Shown here piece after piece: positions 1 to 8,428 of a stretch of DNA of 64,000 bases. Both the position numbers and the translations under genes were made by a program. Origin of the DNA: an uncultured Bacilli bacterium (GTDB lineage: Bacteria; Bacillota_I; Bacilli_A; RF39; UBA660); NCBI GenBank assembly GCA_934098565.1, contig CAKOON010000001.1, forward strand, positions 62,001 to 126,000. The letters are read 5' to 3'. The notes beneath the pieces were generated by a model. The model did not search any database and had not been told where the DNA came from. It saw nothing but the letters and a program-made list of their open reading frames with translations. Position 1 is the stretch's first letter. The number at the start of each line of letters is the position of its first letter.

Positions 1-1
1 A

Positions 2-1198
2 AAGGCATTGTCTTTGAAAGAACAGCAGATTTTAGTACGTGCCTATGATCAAGATGGTAATCCAACAAGTGCATTTTTTGATATGGATAATAAAGATAAA
101 CAATATATTTCAAACTTACTTTTAAAAATAAAAAGATATTTAAGATTGGGAAGTACTTTGAACTTAGGTGGTAATTGTAATGTTAAAAATTTCTATAATC
201 GTTTTAAAGTTTTTTCCAAAGAAGAAATTGATATGAGAATAAAATATTTACCACTAAAAGATCAGCTGTTTTTAGCTAGTGTTTATGACAAGGATGGCAA
301 TCCTAAGGGTGAATTTTATGAACTTGATAGACAAGGAAAACAACATATTACTAATTTAATTTTGAAGATAAAGGGATATTTGAAACCTAGATATGCTTTA
401 GATGCTCCTTACGGAAGAAAAAGGAAAAATTTTTATGACCGCTTTAATGGCTTTTCAAAGGAAGAAATTGATATTAAGGTGAAGGAGCTTTCTTTAGAAG
501 AACAACAATTTATAGCGGGTATTTATGGCTCAACTGGTAAGATGACTGTTAATGCTTTAAGTAAAAACAGCGAACGAAGAATAAATTATCTTATCGTTAA
601 AATAAAAAATAAATTGGAAAAGCAGGAAGATATCCAAAAAAACCAGACAATAACTGAGAGGATGACGAATGTAGATAATTTCTATGAAAATTTCAAAGCC
701 TATGATAGAAGGTATGTTAATGAAGTTAAAAGAAGTTTGTCAATATCGTATCAAGAATTACTTAACTATGTGTATGATGAGAAAGGAAATCTAAAAATTT
801 CTAAGTTAAAATTAACAGATACAACGAAAAGGGCTATTGCCTTTATTATTGAAAGTATTAATGATACTTTAATAAATTCCTGGAAGAATGAATATAATAA
901 AAAACTAGTTTATTTTATCAAGACTAATAGAATTTTAAATGAAGTTAATGATGCTTTAAATAATGATTTTGTTATGATTATTATTATGAAATATGGCCAT
1001 TTAGCTAAATCATATTCTGATGAAGAGATAGCTAAGATGACTAATTATAGCCTAGAAGAAGTTGAAAAGTTAATTCAGTTATTTCTTAAAGTATATCAAA
1101 GTCCTAAGATTGGTTTTGATAATAACTTAACTAGTACTTTTGATGGAGAGACAGAAGTTCATGAAGAAGAGAAAGCATTAATAAAAGCTTTAAAATAG
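2..1198 (+). CDS. Sigma-70 region-4-like tandem-repeat protein, 5'-truncated by window edge
   Basis: The reading frame is open to the left edge (codons from position 2), so the TTG at 8 is internal and the gene begins outside the window. The visible 399 residues hold about four repeats of 70-80 residues. Each has a Phe-Tyr-x-x-Phe helix, a (F/Y)SKEEI helix, an L-x-x-(E/K)-(E/D)-Q stretch and a basic helix ending KIK-x-L. This order looks like sigma-70 region 4. A C-terminal domain (about residues 295-375) contains SDEEIAKMTNYSLEEVEKLI, which reads as a helix-turn-helix. The next gene has the same architecture, so the two are tandem paralogues. No membrane segment or signal peptide is visible. 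The function is unknown; DNA or RNA-polymerase contact is inference from the fold resemblance only. Confidence 0.75.
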   Translation, partial: KALSLKEQQILVRAYDQDGNPTSAFFDMDNKDKQYISNLLLKIKRYLRLGSTLNLGGNCNVKNFYNRFKVFSKEEIDMRIKYLPLKDQLFLASVYDKDGNPKGEFYELDRQGKQHITNLILKIKGYLKPRYALDAPYGRKRKNFYDRFNGFSKEEIDIKVKELSLEEQQFIAGIYGSTGKMTVNALSKNSERRINYLIVKIKNKLEKQEDIQKNQTITERMTNVDNFYENFKAYDRRYVNEVKRSLSISYQELLNYVYDEKGNLKISKLKLTDTTKRAIAFIIESINDTLINSWKNEYNKKLVYFIKTNRILNEVNDALNNDFVMIIIMKYGHLAKSYSDEEIAKMTNYSLEEVEKLIQLFLKVYQSPKIGFDNNLTSTFDGETEVHEEEKALIKALK

Positions 1199-1242
1199 GG
1201 AAATCTTGTATTAAAAAAATAATTAGAAAATATAAAGGAAAA

Positions 1243-1279
1243 TAGTTTGTTTAAAGGGGTTAAACTTTAAAACAAGCTA
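1243..1279. other. Imperfect hairpin between the two repeat-protein genes
   Basis: A left arm at 1243-1256 and a right arm at 1265-1279 pair over about 14 bp, with one wobble and one bulged base, around an 8-nt loop. No clean T-tract follows on either strand. It may be a weak terminator for the upstream gene or an RNA-processing structure. Confidence 0.35.
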
Positions 1280-1353
1280 GAAAAAATATTCACAAGCGAA
1301 GACATAAAAACATAAATGGGAGAGAAAGTTATTTGAAAATTCTTTTCTTTTAA

Positions 1354-1382
1354 TTGCTAATAGTTTTAAAATGCGGTAAAAT
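1354..1382 (+). promoter_or_regulatory. Sigma-A-type promoter for the second repeat-protein gene
   Basis: TTGCTA at 1354-1359 and TAAAAT at 1377-1382 are separated by 17 bp. The promoter covers the TTG that would give the longest reading frame. This supports the start at 1408, which follows a GGGGGA ribosome-binding site at 1396-1402. Confidence 0.6.
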
Positions 1383-1407
1383 ACTAACGATTAACGGGGG
1401 ACTGGTT

Positions 1408-3441
1408 ATGATGTATGTTAATGTTTATAAATATTTTTCCCAATATACTAAAGAAGAAGTGAAGTTAGCTATAAATAGTTTAAGAACTAAGTATCAGAAT
1501 GTTTTAAATAAGTTTTACGATATTAATGGTAACTTTTTAACCAATGTTTTAATGACAAGAACGGAGCATGTAATTCTTGAATATATAATTATTGTTTTAC
1601 TTCCTAAAACGTTGGATTTATTTAAAGAAGTTAATATGATTTCTATTTATGAGTTATGTTCTTCTTATGATAAAGATACAGTTAATGAAGTAATATCTTT
1701 ATTGAGTTTCCAAGAACGTGCGAACGTCTTAAAGAGAGAGAAGTTTATTAAAGATGGGGATAATGATTATTCTTTTCAGGAAAATATTTACTTCTTTCAA
1801 CAAATTTTACCTTTTTTAAAGGCTAAATTACAAGTTAGAAATATTAAGGAGAAAGTAAAGCCTATTAGAAGAAATAGGGGTAAAAGTTTGTATGATATAT
1901 TAGAGGAGTATTCAAGAATAGAAATTGAAGAAGTTCTTAAATATTTAAGTACAGATGAAAAGGAACTCTTAAGTCTACGTTACGATGATAATTTTGAGTA
2001 TCGAAGTGAAGCTTCGTTTTTAGAAGAAAATCTTAAGAAGAGAATTGATACATTAGTACATAATAAGATTAAGAAAAGTCTTAAAGAAAAAAGAATAATA
2101 AATATGCATAATAGTAATTTATACTTAGTATTAGGAAGATATCCCAAAGAGGCGGTTAGCAGTGCCATTAGAAGTTTATCATCAAGTGAGAGGGAATTAT
2201 TATATTCTAAATATGATAGTAATTTAAATGTTTATTTGCAATTAAAAGAAGCTTCCGTATGGCAAAATCAAAGAGATTACTTAATAAAAGTAAAGATACC
2301 AAGAATTATTGATAATGAAGCTTTTAGTGTAGATGTTTTAAGAAATTTAGATAGTATTTATGAAAATCATAGTAAAGATGATATTATAGATGCTATTAAG
2401 AAGTTGCCAATTAAAAAAAGAAGTCTAGTAGTAGCATATTATAATGATTTGAAGTTAAAGAACAGTTTTATTGATGAAGAAGATAAAAATAAGTTAGTAG
2501 AAATTATTTATGATGATTTACAAAGAATTTTAGGCCGTTTTTATGTTAAAGATAGTGATAATTTATATATTAAGTTAAATGCTTATTCAGAAGAGGATAT
2601 TAATTATATAATTAGTTTATTATCTAAAGAAGAACAAGATTTATTAAAGTTAAGGTATGATGATGAGCTTAACCTTAGAAAAAGTTCTAAGTGTTTAGAC
2701 AAAGGAACTACAAAGATTATAAATAAGATAGTTTCTAAGATAATTAGAAATCTTAAGAAAAAAGAAGGTTCTTTAAATGATAATGATTCTTTATTTGGAA
2801 GATTTGGCGATTATACTAAAGAAGAAGTATTATTAGTTATAGATAATTTATCTTTAGAAGAAAAAGCAACTTTAAAGAAGTTTTATGGGAAAGATTTTAA
2901 AAAGAGAATAGAAGCAGTTACGGTTACAGAACATGAGATGTGGCAGTATCGTAATCTTATGCACCGAAAGATACCAAGATATCTTAGCAATAAGAAAAAA
3001 TTTTTGGAAAATCTTAATTTAACAAGAGTGTTTAGAAATTATACGAAGACACTTCTTAAGCATAGCATTGAATGTTTAAGTCAAGATGAAAAAAATTTAC
3101 TAACTTTAAGATATGATGATAATTATAGTTTTAAGATGAGCTTTCTTTATCTTGATGAAAAGACAAAAGATGAAGTCTTTAAGGTCATTGAGAAGGTTAG
3201 GGATAATTTAGAGTATTTAAGCAATCGGAATAATTTTGAAAATGATTTGTTTTATAAATATAGTTATTACAAAAAAGAAGACATATTTAGGGCAATAAAA
3301 AGTTTAAATGCCCAAGAATTAGAGTGGTTTTTCTTAAGATATGATGAAGAGTTTATGACTAGGAAAGATTTTGATTTGTTGGATATAAAGATTAAACATC
3401 AGATTTATAGTTTTTTTGTGATACTTTTAAGAAAAGGTTAG
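1408..3441 (+). CDS. Sigma-70 region-4-like repeat protein (nine units), cut by a frameshift
   Basis: I start it at ATG 1408, not at the upstream TTG 1354, because a GGGGGA Shine-Dalgarno site sits 6 nt before it. The protein is built from nine units of about 70-78 residues. The clearest unit reads Leu-Tyr, then YSEEDI, then LSKEEQDLLKLRYDD, then a basic helix ending IIRNLKK. This follows the order of sigma region 4 (a conserved LRY/LRF helix, a spacer, and a recognition-like basic helix). Unlike true sigma factors it has no region 2. The reading frame ends at TAG 3439 inside unit nine, just after seven T residues (3411-3417). The paralogue upstream carries an additional C-terminal domain, and here that domain lies out of frame in 3417-3710. 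The product as read therefore lacks its end. The cause may be a pseudogene, a phase-variable tract or a sequencing/assembly error. Confidence 0.75.
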   Translation: MMYVNVYKYFSQYTKEEVKLAINSLRTKYQNVLNKFYDINGNFLTNVLMTRTEHVILEYIIIVLLPKTLDLFKEVNMISIYELCSSYDKDTVNEVISLLSFQERANVLKREKFIKDGDNDYSFQENIYFFQQILPFLKAKLQVRNIKEKVKPIRRNRGKSLYDILEEYSRIEIEEVLKYLSTDEKELLSLRYDDNFEYRSEASFLEENLKKRIDTLVHNKIKKSLKEKRIINMHNSNLYLVLGRYPKEAVSSAIRSLSSSERELLYSKYDSNLNVYLQLKEASVWQNQRDYLIKVKIPRIIDNEAFSVDVLRNLDSIYENHSKDDIIDAIKKLPIKKRSLVVAYYNDLKLKNSFIDEEDKNKLVEIIYDDLQRILGRFYVKDSDNLYIKLNAYSEEDINYIISLLSKEEQDLLKLRYDDELNLRKSSKCLDKGTTKIINKIVSKIIRNLKKKEGSLNDNDSLFGRFGDYTKEEVLLVIDNLSLEEKATLKKFYGKDFKKRIEAVTVTEHEMWQYRNLMHRKIPRYLSNKKKFLENLNLTRVFRNYTKTLLKHSIECLSQDEKNLLTLRYDDNYSFKMSFLYLDEKTKDEVFKVIEKVRDNLEYLSNRNNFENDLFYKYSYYKKEDIFRAIKSLNAQELEWFFLRYDEEFMTRKDFDLLDIKIKHQIYSFFVILLRKG

Positions 3442-3710
3442 AAAGACTAAAGAATAATAATGAGTTTCAAGAAGAGAGGATTAAGATAGTTAATTATGTC
3501 TTAAGTAATAAGTATTTAAAAGAGTTAAATACAGTCTTAGACAATAATGTGGTTATGATTCTTTTGATGATGAGTGGTTATGCTAATGGTATTAAGTATT
3601 CTAGTATAGAGATAAGTAAGTACTTGGATATGGATATAGCTTTGATAGATGGTGTTATTAACTTATATAATGCTAGTTTAGGAAATAAATTAAGTTTAAA
3701 GAAAAGTTAA
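3417..3710 (+). pseudogene. Displaced C-terminal domain of the repeat protein (-1 frame)
   Basis: Reading one frame back across the T7 run gives an uninterrupted extension to TAA 3708-3710. It begins CDTFKKRLERLKNNNEF and finishes the ninth repeat. It continues with a segment (NKYLKELNTVLDNN, then ISKYLDMDIALIDGVINLY) that matches the C-terminal domain of the upstream paralogue (NRILNEVNDALNND, then IAKMTNYSLEEVEKLIQLF). There is no start codon with a ribosome-binding site at its head, so it is not a separate gene. One extra T in the tract, or a -1 slip, would restore a protein of about 767 residues. Confidence 0.75.
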
Positions 3711-3719
3711 AAGGATCTG

Positions 3720-3756
3720 AGTGGAAATGAATAATTTCTACTTGGCTTCTTTTTTC
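3720..3756 (+). terminator. Probable intrinsic terminator after the repeat-protein pair
   Basis: A 9-bp stem (3720-3728 with 3734-3742, one G-T wobble) and a 5-nt loop are followed, after a 6-nt gap, by a T-rich stretch. It lies just past the restored stop at 3710, which supports the frameshifted extension being part of the transcription unit. Confidence 0.5.
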
Positions 3757-3868
3757 TTTGAAAAAGGTATTTTTTTAGCTTTTAAAATGATTCATGAATG
3801 AAAATTAAATCAAAAAAAGTCTGGCTTAAAGATTAAAATGGAAACTTTTAAAAAAGTAAAAAAATTTC

Positions 3869-3897
3869 TTGATATTGTATTTTAGGTGTGATATCTT
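3869..3897 (+). promoter_or_regulatory. Sigma-A promoter with extended -10
   Basis: TTGATA (3869-3874) is followed 17 bp later by TATCTT (3892-3897), preceded by TGA. It lies 25 bp before the gene at 3922. Confidence 0.5.
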
Positions 3898-3921
3898 GTT
3901 GATGAAAGAGAGTATGTTTAT

Positions 3922-4815
3922 ATGGATAAAGAAAAAAAGAAGATAATATTAATTGTTATGGGGGTTATTTTGGTAAGTGTTGGAGTTGGTTTTGGGACTG
4001 CTATCATTGCGAAGCAAAATGCTAATAAAGAAATGACAAATTTACGTAATATTTTAAATGACTCTTTGGAAATAAGGGCTATTGTTAATGAAGATAAGAC
4101 GGTAGAGTTAGTTTCTTGGGATGGAAAAGATGAAATATCTAAAGTTGAAGTTTGGGTATTTTCTAATCCTGTTTATTTAGGTGAAGTTAATGTAGTGGAA
4201 AAAGATAATAAATATTATTTAGAAGGGCTAAATGATATTTTAAAAGATAAAAGTTTAGAACTAGGTAGTCATCGTCTTTTGGTTATGCGAGATGGTAAGG
4301 CTCTTGGATATATTAAGATTGAGATTACTGAGGATAAGTCTTTAAAGGTTACGGCAACTAGTGAGCTTGTTAATGATAATGCAGGAAATGTTGGTGCTGA
4401 CGAGAATGTAGGCGAAGAAGAAAATAATACTACCGATAAGAGTAGCGAAGCAACTACTGATACCAAAAAAGAACCAGAAAAAACAAATAATAATAAGAAA
4501 CCTAATAGTACAGAAAACAAACAAGAGGAAGTAAAGCAGCCAACAGTTTCTGCTCCGGAAGAACCAAAACCAGAAGAACCAAAACCAGAAGAAACAAAGT
4601 GTACACCAAAGAAATTTAAAAATAAGTATACGTATTTTTATGAAGATAAAGATACTTGTGTGAAAAATGGTGACCACGAAGAAGCTTGGGATTACTTTAA
4701 GGCTAATGGAATATCAGCTTATACTTATGGTTGCGAAGAAATCAAAGATGAGTGCGGTAATACATATTACGGTGTTTATTATGGTAATATGGAAGGCGAA
4801 AAGTATTATTACTAA
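3922..4815 (+). CDS. Membrane-anchored protein with acidic Pro/Glu/Lys stalk and Cys-containing C-terminal domain
   Basis: No known family was recognised. The 297 residues start with a short Lys-rich head and one hydrophobic segment (about 9-28), so this is a signal anchor with most of the protein outside. A globular part (about 30-145) is followed by a low-complexity spacer of Asn/Asp/Glu/Lys ending in PEEPKPEE repeats (about 155-230). The last 65 residues contain four Cys (in ETKC, DTC, YGC and DEC contexts) and many Tyr, which suggests a small disulfide-stabilised surface domain. The next gene also encodes a membrane protein and starts 26 bp after the stop, so the two are probably co-transcribed. 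It is preceded by its own promoter. A surface role is inference. Confidence 0.75.
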   Translation: MDKEKKKIILIVMGVILVSVGVGFGTAIIAKQNANKEMTNLRNILNDSLEIRAIVNEDKTVELVSWDGKDEISKVEVWVFSNPVYLGEVNVVEKDNKYYLEGLNDILKDKSLELGSHRLLVMRDGKALGYIKIEITEDKSLKVTATSELVNDNAGNVGADENVGEEENNTTDKSSEATTDTKKEPEKTNNNKKPNSTENKQEEVKQPTVSAPEEPKPEEPKPEETKCTPKKFKNKYTYFYEDKDTCVKNGDHEEAWDYFKANGISAYTYGCEEIKDECGNTYYGVYYGNMEGEKYYY

Positions 4816-4841
4816 AATTGTTTGCTAAATTAGGGATTATA

Positions 4842-5474
4842 ATGAAAAATTTTGTGGTTAAATTAAAAAATATTAATAAGGATAACAGATATTTACTAAT
4901 TGCTATCCTAATATTTATCTTGTGCTTTTTAAATAATTGGTACTGGGATATTACTACAGAGTATTTATTTTCTTATAGGCTTTTAATACCGATAGGAATA
5001 ATTTTTCTTGTTTTTAATATATTCTTAGTTTTAACTATAATTGATTTAATTAAGACAAAGAAGAAAAGTAGTATTGTGGCTTTGAGTATTTATATAATAA
5101 TTCCGATATTTAGTATTTTCTTTCCCTTTCGAGAGTGCAGAGTTTATTTAGAAATGATACTTTATAAAAAGCAAAGAGAAGAAGTAATAACTAAGGTTAA
5201 GAATAAAGAGTATATTTTTGATGAGTATGGAAATATTGAACTGCCTAAAAATATAAAGAAAATATCTACTAGTGGAGAGATTACTGTTTATGAGAATGAT
5301 GAAGGTGGCGTTTTAATTTGCTTTTGGATTATGCGAGGCGTTTTATCTGGTTCAGTCCAGTTAATGTATTCTAGCAGTGATGAGTCTTTAATATATAAAA
5401 ACGAGACTGGCCATAAAATTACATATGTAGAAAAATTAAAGAATAATTGGTATTGGGTAGAAACAGAATATTAA
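4842..5474 (+). CDS. Small integral membrane protein of unknown function
   Basis: I choose ATG 4842, preceded by a TAGGGA ribosome-binding site, over the TTG at 4818. The 210-residue product has three hydrophobic helices in its first half (about 14-34, 45-68 and 77-96). A soluble C-terminal domain of about 105 residues follows, rich in charged and Tyr/Trp residues. No catalytic motif or known family was recognised. It follows the anchored Cys-rich protein closely and may share its transcript. Confidence 0.65.
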   Translation: MKNFVVKLKNINKDNRYLLIAILIFILCFLNNWYWDITTEYLFSYRLLIPIGIIFLVFNIFLVLTIIDLIKTKKKSSIVALSIYIIIPIFSIFFPFRECRVYLEMILYKKQREEVITKVKNKEYIFDEYGNIELPKNIKKISTSGEITVYENDEGGVLICFWIMRGVLSGSVQLMYSSSDESLIYKNETGHKITYVEKLKNNWYWVETEY

Positions 5475-5787
5475 AGTTGACTAGATTTAAATTATGAAAA
5501 AGAAATGGTTTAAATAAAGGAAGTAGAAATTAGCATGTGTAAAGTAAAATAAACGATTTTTATATGGGAGGACTTTAGACTATTAGTTTTCTTATGGTGT
5601 AGAAGTGACGATAACGCCTAGAAATTATACCTTTAAATTTAGAAATGAAAATTTTTTGCTTGTACATTAAGCTCTTATTGACATGACTTATGTTGTCTTT
5701 CATGTCGGTGGCCAAAGGCGTGGCAGTCTTCAATTTTTTAAAAGAAGTTTATAAAGATTAGGAAAAAGAAAGATTTGGTGAAATAAG
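5475..5787. other. Gene-free stretch with one hairpin
   Basis: No convincing open frame is seen in these 313 bases; short frames are interrupted by stops. A 7-bp inverted repeat (GACATGA and TCATGTC, around 5678-5705) lies in a locally less AT-rich patch containing GGTGGCCAAAGGCGTGGC. The patch could be a remnant or a small structured RNA; nothing decides between these. Confidence 0.4.
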
Positions 5788-6261
5788 ATGAAAAGAAGTG
5801 CTGGTGTCATTTTATGGAAAAAAGAAGGGCCCCAATATTATGTTTTGCTAACTCATTTTGGGGGCCCTTATTGGGATAAAAAAGATAAAGGAGCTTGGTC
5901 TATTCAAAAAGGAATAAGTGAACCGGGAGAAAAGGTCCTTGTGACAGCGAAAAGAGAAGTTGGTGAAGAAACAAATTTGCTTTTAGATAAACCGATTAAT
6001 TACTTAGCAAGTAAAAAAGTATCTAATAATAAATTAGTTATTATGTTTGAAAGCTATTTTGATGGGGATATTTCTAATTTTAAAAGTAATACTTTTGAGT
6101 TAGAATGGCCAATTAAATCAGGAAAAATACAGAATTATCCAGAAATGGACAAAATTAAATGGTTTACTTTAGAAGAAGCTTTGGAATATATCAATTCAAG
6201 TCAGGTATTCTTTATAACAAGATTAGCTGAGAAAATAACTTCGATGAAGGGGAATAATTAA
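5788..6261 (+). CDS. Nudix hydrolase
   Basis: The 157-residue protein carries a nearly canonical Nudix box: G42, E48, then R56-E57-V-G-E60-E61. These residues bind the metal and position the pyrophosphate for hydrolysis of nucleoside diphosphates linked to another group. The usual Gly after the EE pair is Asn63. The preceding GAWSIQKG stretch resembles the Trp-x-x-(P)-K-G lead-in of diadenosine-polyphosphate-type Nudix enzymes, but the substrate cannot be named. The start ATG follows a GGTG motif at about 5776. It stands alone, with more than 300 gene-poor bases on each side. Confidence 0.85.
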   Translation: MKRSAGVILWKKEGPQYYVLLTHFGGPYWDKKDKGAWSIQKGISEPGEKVLVTAKREVGEETNLLLDKPINYLASKKVSNNKLVIMFESYFDGDISNFKSNTFELEWPIKSGKIQNYPEMDKIKWFTLEEALEYINSSQVFFITRLAEKITSMKGNN

Positions 6262-6313
6262 AAAAATTAGGACTGATATAATAAAATTTTTAAGATAGTT
6301 TGTAATACTTAAA

Positions 6314-6541
6314 AATGAGTATAATGAAGAAGGAAGTTTAAAATTAGGAAGATTAATAAATAAAAAAGAATTTACAAAAGAGAAAGCTTATTGATTAAGA
6401 ACTTTTAATGAGGCTTATGCTAGTGGTTTTAGTAGAAATAATTATTTGAACCCCTTAACTAATCTAAAGGAATGTCCATCATTCTTAGCCTCTCTAACTT
6501 TGCTTGTTGCCGAGTCTAATCCGAAAGAAAAAAAGTTTTAA
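6314..6541 (+). pseudogene. Possible coding remnant with an in-frame TGA
   Basis: One frame is open from 6314 to TAA 6539-6541 except for a single TGA at 6392-6394. It reads NEYNEEGSLKLGRLINKKEF, then stop, then LRTFNEAYASGFSRNNYL. There is no good start site or ribosome-binding site. The composition is protein-like, but this could be chance in AT-rich DNA. The rest of 6262-6617 shows only the leader of the next gene. Confidence 0.25.
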
Positions 6542-6617
6542 TTGATTTAGTTATGAATTTTCTAAATTAAAAAAAGTAGTATAAGATAATAGAAAAGAAT
6601 TAAAAGGAGTGTATTAA

Positions 6618-8357
6618 ATGTATTTAGAGAAAATTAATGGACCAGAAGATGTCAAAAAATTAAAAGTAGAGGAATTACAGCCTTTAGCCGATGAAGTAAG
6701 AGCGGCAGTTATCAATCGAGTTAGTAAGATTGGTGGTCATAAAGGACCTAATTTAGGCGTGGTTGAAATGACGGTGGCGCTTCACTACGTCTTTAATTCG
6801 CCAGAAGATAAAATTGTTTTTGATGTTTCTCATCAATGTTATCCCCATAAAATTTTAACTGGACGTAAAGAAGCTTATCTTGATGATGATAAATTTTATG
6901 AAGTAACTGGTTATACTAATCCTTTGGAGAGTAAACATGATTTATTTAAAGTTGGCCATACTTCGACTAGTGTTTCTCTAGCTTTAGGACTAGCCGTAGC
7001 TAGGGACTTAAAGAAGACTAAAGAAAATATTATAGCTGTAATCGGGGATGGTTCTTTATCTGGGGGTGAAGCCTTAGAAGCCTTAGATTATGCGGGGGAA
7101 TATCTTAATAACTTGATTATTATTGTTAATGATAATGACCAAAGTATTGCGGAAAATCATGGTGGTCTTTATAAGAATTTAAGAGAACTTAGAATGATGA
7201 ATGGTGTTTCTAATAGCAATTTCTTTAAGTCTTTGGGACTAGAATATCATTATTTAGATGATGGTCATGATATAGGAAAGTTAGTAGAATTATTTAATTC
7301 GGTGAAAGGTATTAATCACCCTGTCGTTTTACATATTCATACCATTAAGGGAAAAGGTTTAAAGTATGCTGAAGACAATAGGGAAGCTTGGCATACTGGT
7401 GGCCCTTTTAACGTTTTGGATGGAACTTTACTTAATCAGGTGCCTTCAGACAACACAGTTTTTAATAGTTTAAAAGAACTATTAGACACCAATCCCAAAG
7501 CAGTAGTTTTGAGTGCGGCAACTCCTAGTAGTATTGGATTTGTTAAAGACGTTAGAGAGAAGTATGTTAAAAGAGGGCGATTTATTGATGTGGGAATTGC
7601 TGAAGAAAATGCGGTTGGCATGATTAGTGGTATTGCTAAAAATGGAGGAACTCCAGTTTTTGGAACTTTTGCTCCTTTTTTGCAAAGAGTATATGATCAA
7701 GTTAGTCATGATTTATGTTTGAATGATAATCCAGCGACTATTTTGGTTATTAAACCAGGGGTTTATGGTATGAATAGTGATACGCATATTGCCATGTGTG
7801 ATATTCAAGAATTTAGTCATATTCCTAATTTTACTTATTTGGCGCCAGCAACTGTCTTAGAATATAAAAAGTCTTTAGAGTTTGCTACTACAAAAAGTCA
7901 TCATCCCGTTGGTATTAGAGTCCCGTCTTTCTGGTGTGAAGTTGAAAATGATGAAGTTGAAAATATTTTAAAGAATAGAGTTGTTAATAATGGCGAAAAA
8001 GTTGCTATAATTGCCGTAGGGCCTATGTTAAAGATGGCCTTAGCAGTGAGAAAAAATTTAAGAGAAGAGTTGAATAAAGATATAACAGTTATAAATGCTT
8101 TAAATGTTAGTGATTTGGATTATGATACTTTAGATAGCTTAAAGCAAGACCATCAAGTAATTATGACTTTGGAAGATGGGGAGTTGCAAGGAGGATATGG
8201 CGTTAATGTCGCTAGTTATTTTGCTAATAGTGATATTAAAGTCCTTAATTATGGGATAACTAAAAAGTTCCATACTGACTTTAAGGCCGAAGAGTTATTG
8301 ACAGCTTGTGGAATGTCAATTCCTAAGTTAGTTAATGATGTTAAGAATTACTTATAA
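6618..8357 (+). CDS. Divergent 1-deoxy-D-xylulose-5-phosphate synthase-like TPP enzyme
   Basis: A strong AAAGGAGTG site precedes ATG 6618. The 579 residues (true DXS is about 620) show the three-domain DXS/transketolase plan. They include a GGH-x-G-x-NLG motif with H41, SHQCYPHKILTGR (71-83), GHTSTSVSLALG (113-124) and the TPP/metal motif GDGSLSGGE (143-151) with NDND (171-174). A transketolase-type pyrimidine domain holds GIAEEN (E329) and FLQRVYDQVSHD. Differences from textbook DXS: GIAEQHAVT has become GIAEENAVG, and the GADGxTHxG loop has become GMNSDTH. DXS condenses pyruvate with glyceraldehyde-3-phosphate for isoprenoid or thiamine precursors; whether this paralogue still does so is open. 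No other MEP-pathway gene is in the window. It ends at its own terminator. Confidence 0.8.
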   Translation: MYLEKINGPEDVKKLKVEELQPLADEVRAAVINRVSKIGGHKGPNLGVVEMTVALHYVFNSPEDKIVFDVSHQCYPHKILTGRKEAYLDDDKFYEVTGYTNPLESKHDLFKVGHTSTSVSLALGLAVARDLKKTKENIIAVIGDGSLSGGEALEALDYAGEYLNNLIIIVNDNDQSIAENHGGLYKNLRELRMMNGVSNSNFFKSLGLEYHYLDDGHDIGKLVELFNSVKGINHPVVLHIHTIKGKGLKYAEDNREAWHTGGPFNVLDGTLLNQVPSDNTVFNSLKELLDTNPKAVVLSAATPSSIGFVKDVREKYVKRGRFIDVGIAEENAVGMISGIAKNGGTPVFGTFAPFLQRVYDQVSHDLCLNDNPATILVIKPGVYGMNSDTHIAMCDIQEFSHIPNFTYLAPATVLEYKKSLEFATTKSHHPVGIRVPSFWCEVENDEVENILKNRVVNNGEKVAIIAVGPMLKMALAVRKNLREELNKDITVINALNVSDLDYDTLDSLKQDHQVIMTLEDGELQGGYGVNVASYFANSDIKVLNYGITKKFHTDFKAEELLTACGMSIPKLVNDVKNYL

Positions 8358-8392
8358 GTAGAAAAATATTGATAAGTAGTTCTTTTTTTTTT
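8345..8392 (+). terminator. Intrinsic terminator of the DXS-like gene
   Basis: The arms 8345-8355 and 8372-8382 pair over 11 bp (one T-G wobble) and are followed by ten T. The left arm overlaps the end of the coding region. Confidence 0.75.
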
Positions 8393-8405
8393 AATTTTCA
8401 AATTA

Positions 8406-8428
8406 AAAAAGACCTCGAAATGGTCTTT
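8406..8428 (-). terminator. Intrinsic terminator of gerE
   Basis: The 7-bp stem AAAGACC/GGTCTTT (8408-8414 and 8422-8428) is followed by a T-run when read on the minus strand. It includes the gerE stop codon. Confidence 0.75.

Noticed and set aside
1354..1407. TTG start for the second repeat protein
   Set aside because: The TTG is part of a good -35 box; ATG 1408 has a GGGGGA site.
4269..4677. Two minus-strand hydrophobic frames within the surface protein gene
   Set aside because: They are the antisense of the Lys/Glu/Pro-rich stalk, which always reads as Phe/Leu/Ser-rich.
5674..5760. Possible riboswitch in the G/C-richer patch before the Nudix gene
   Set aside because: Only one 7-bp stem is visible and it does not match any riboswitch consensus known to me.
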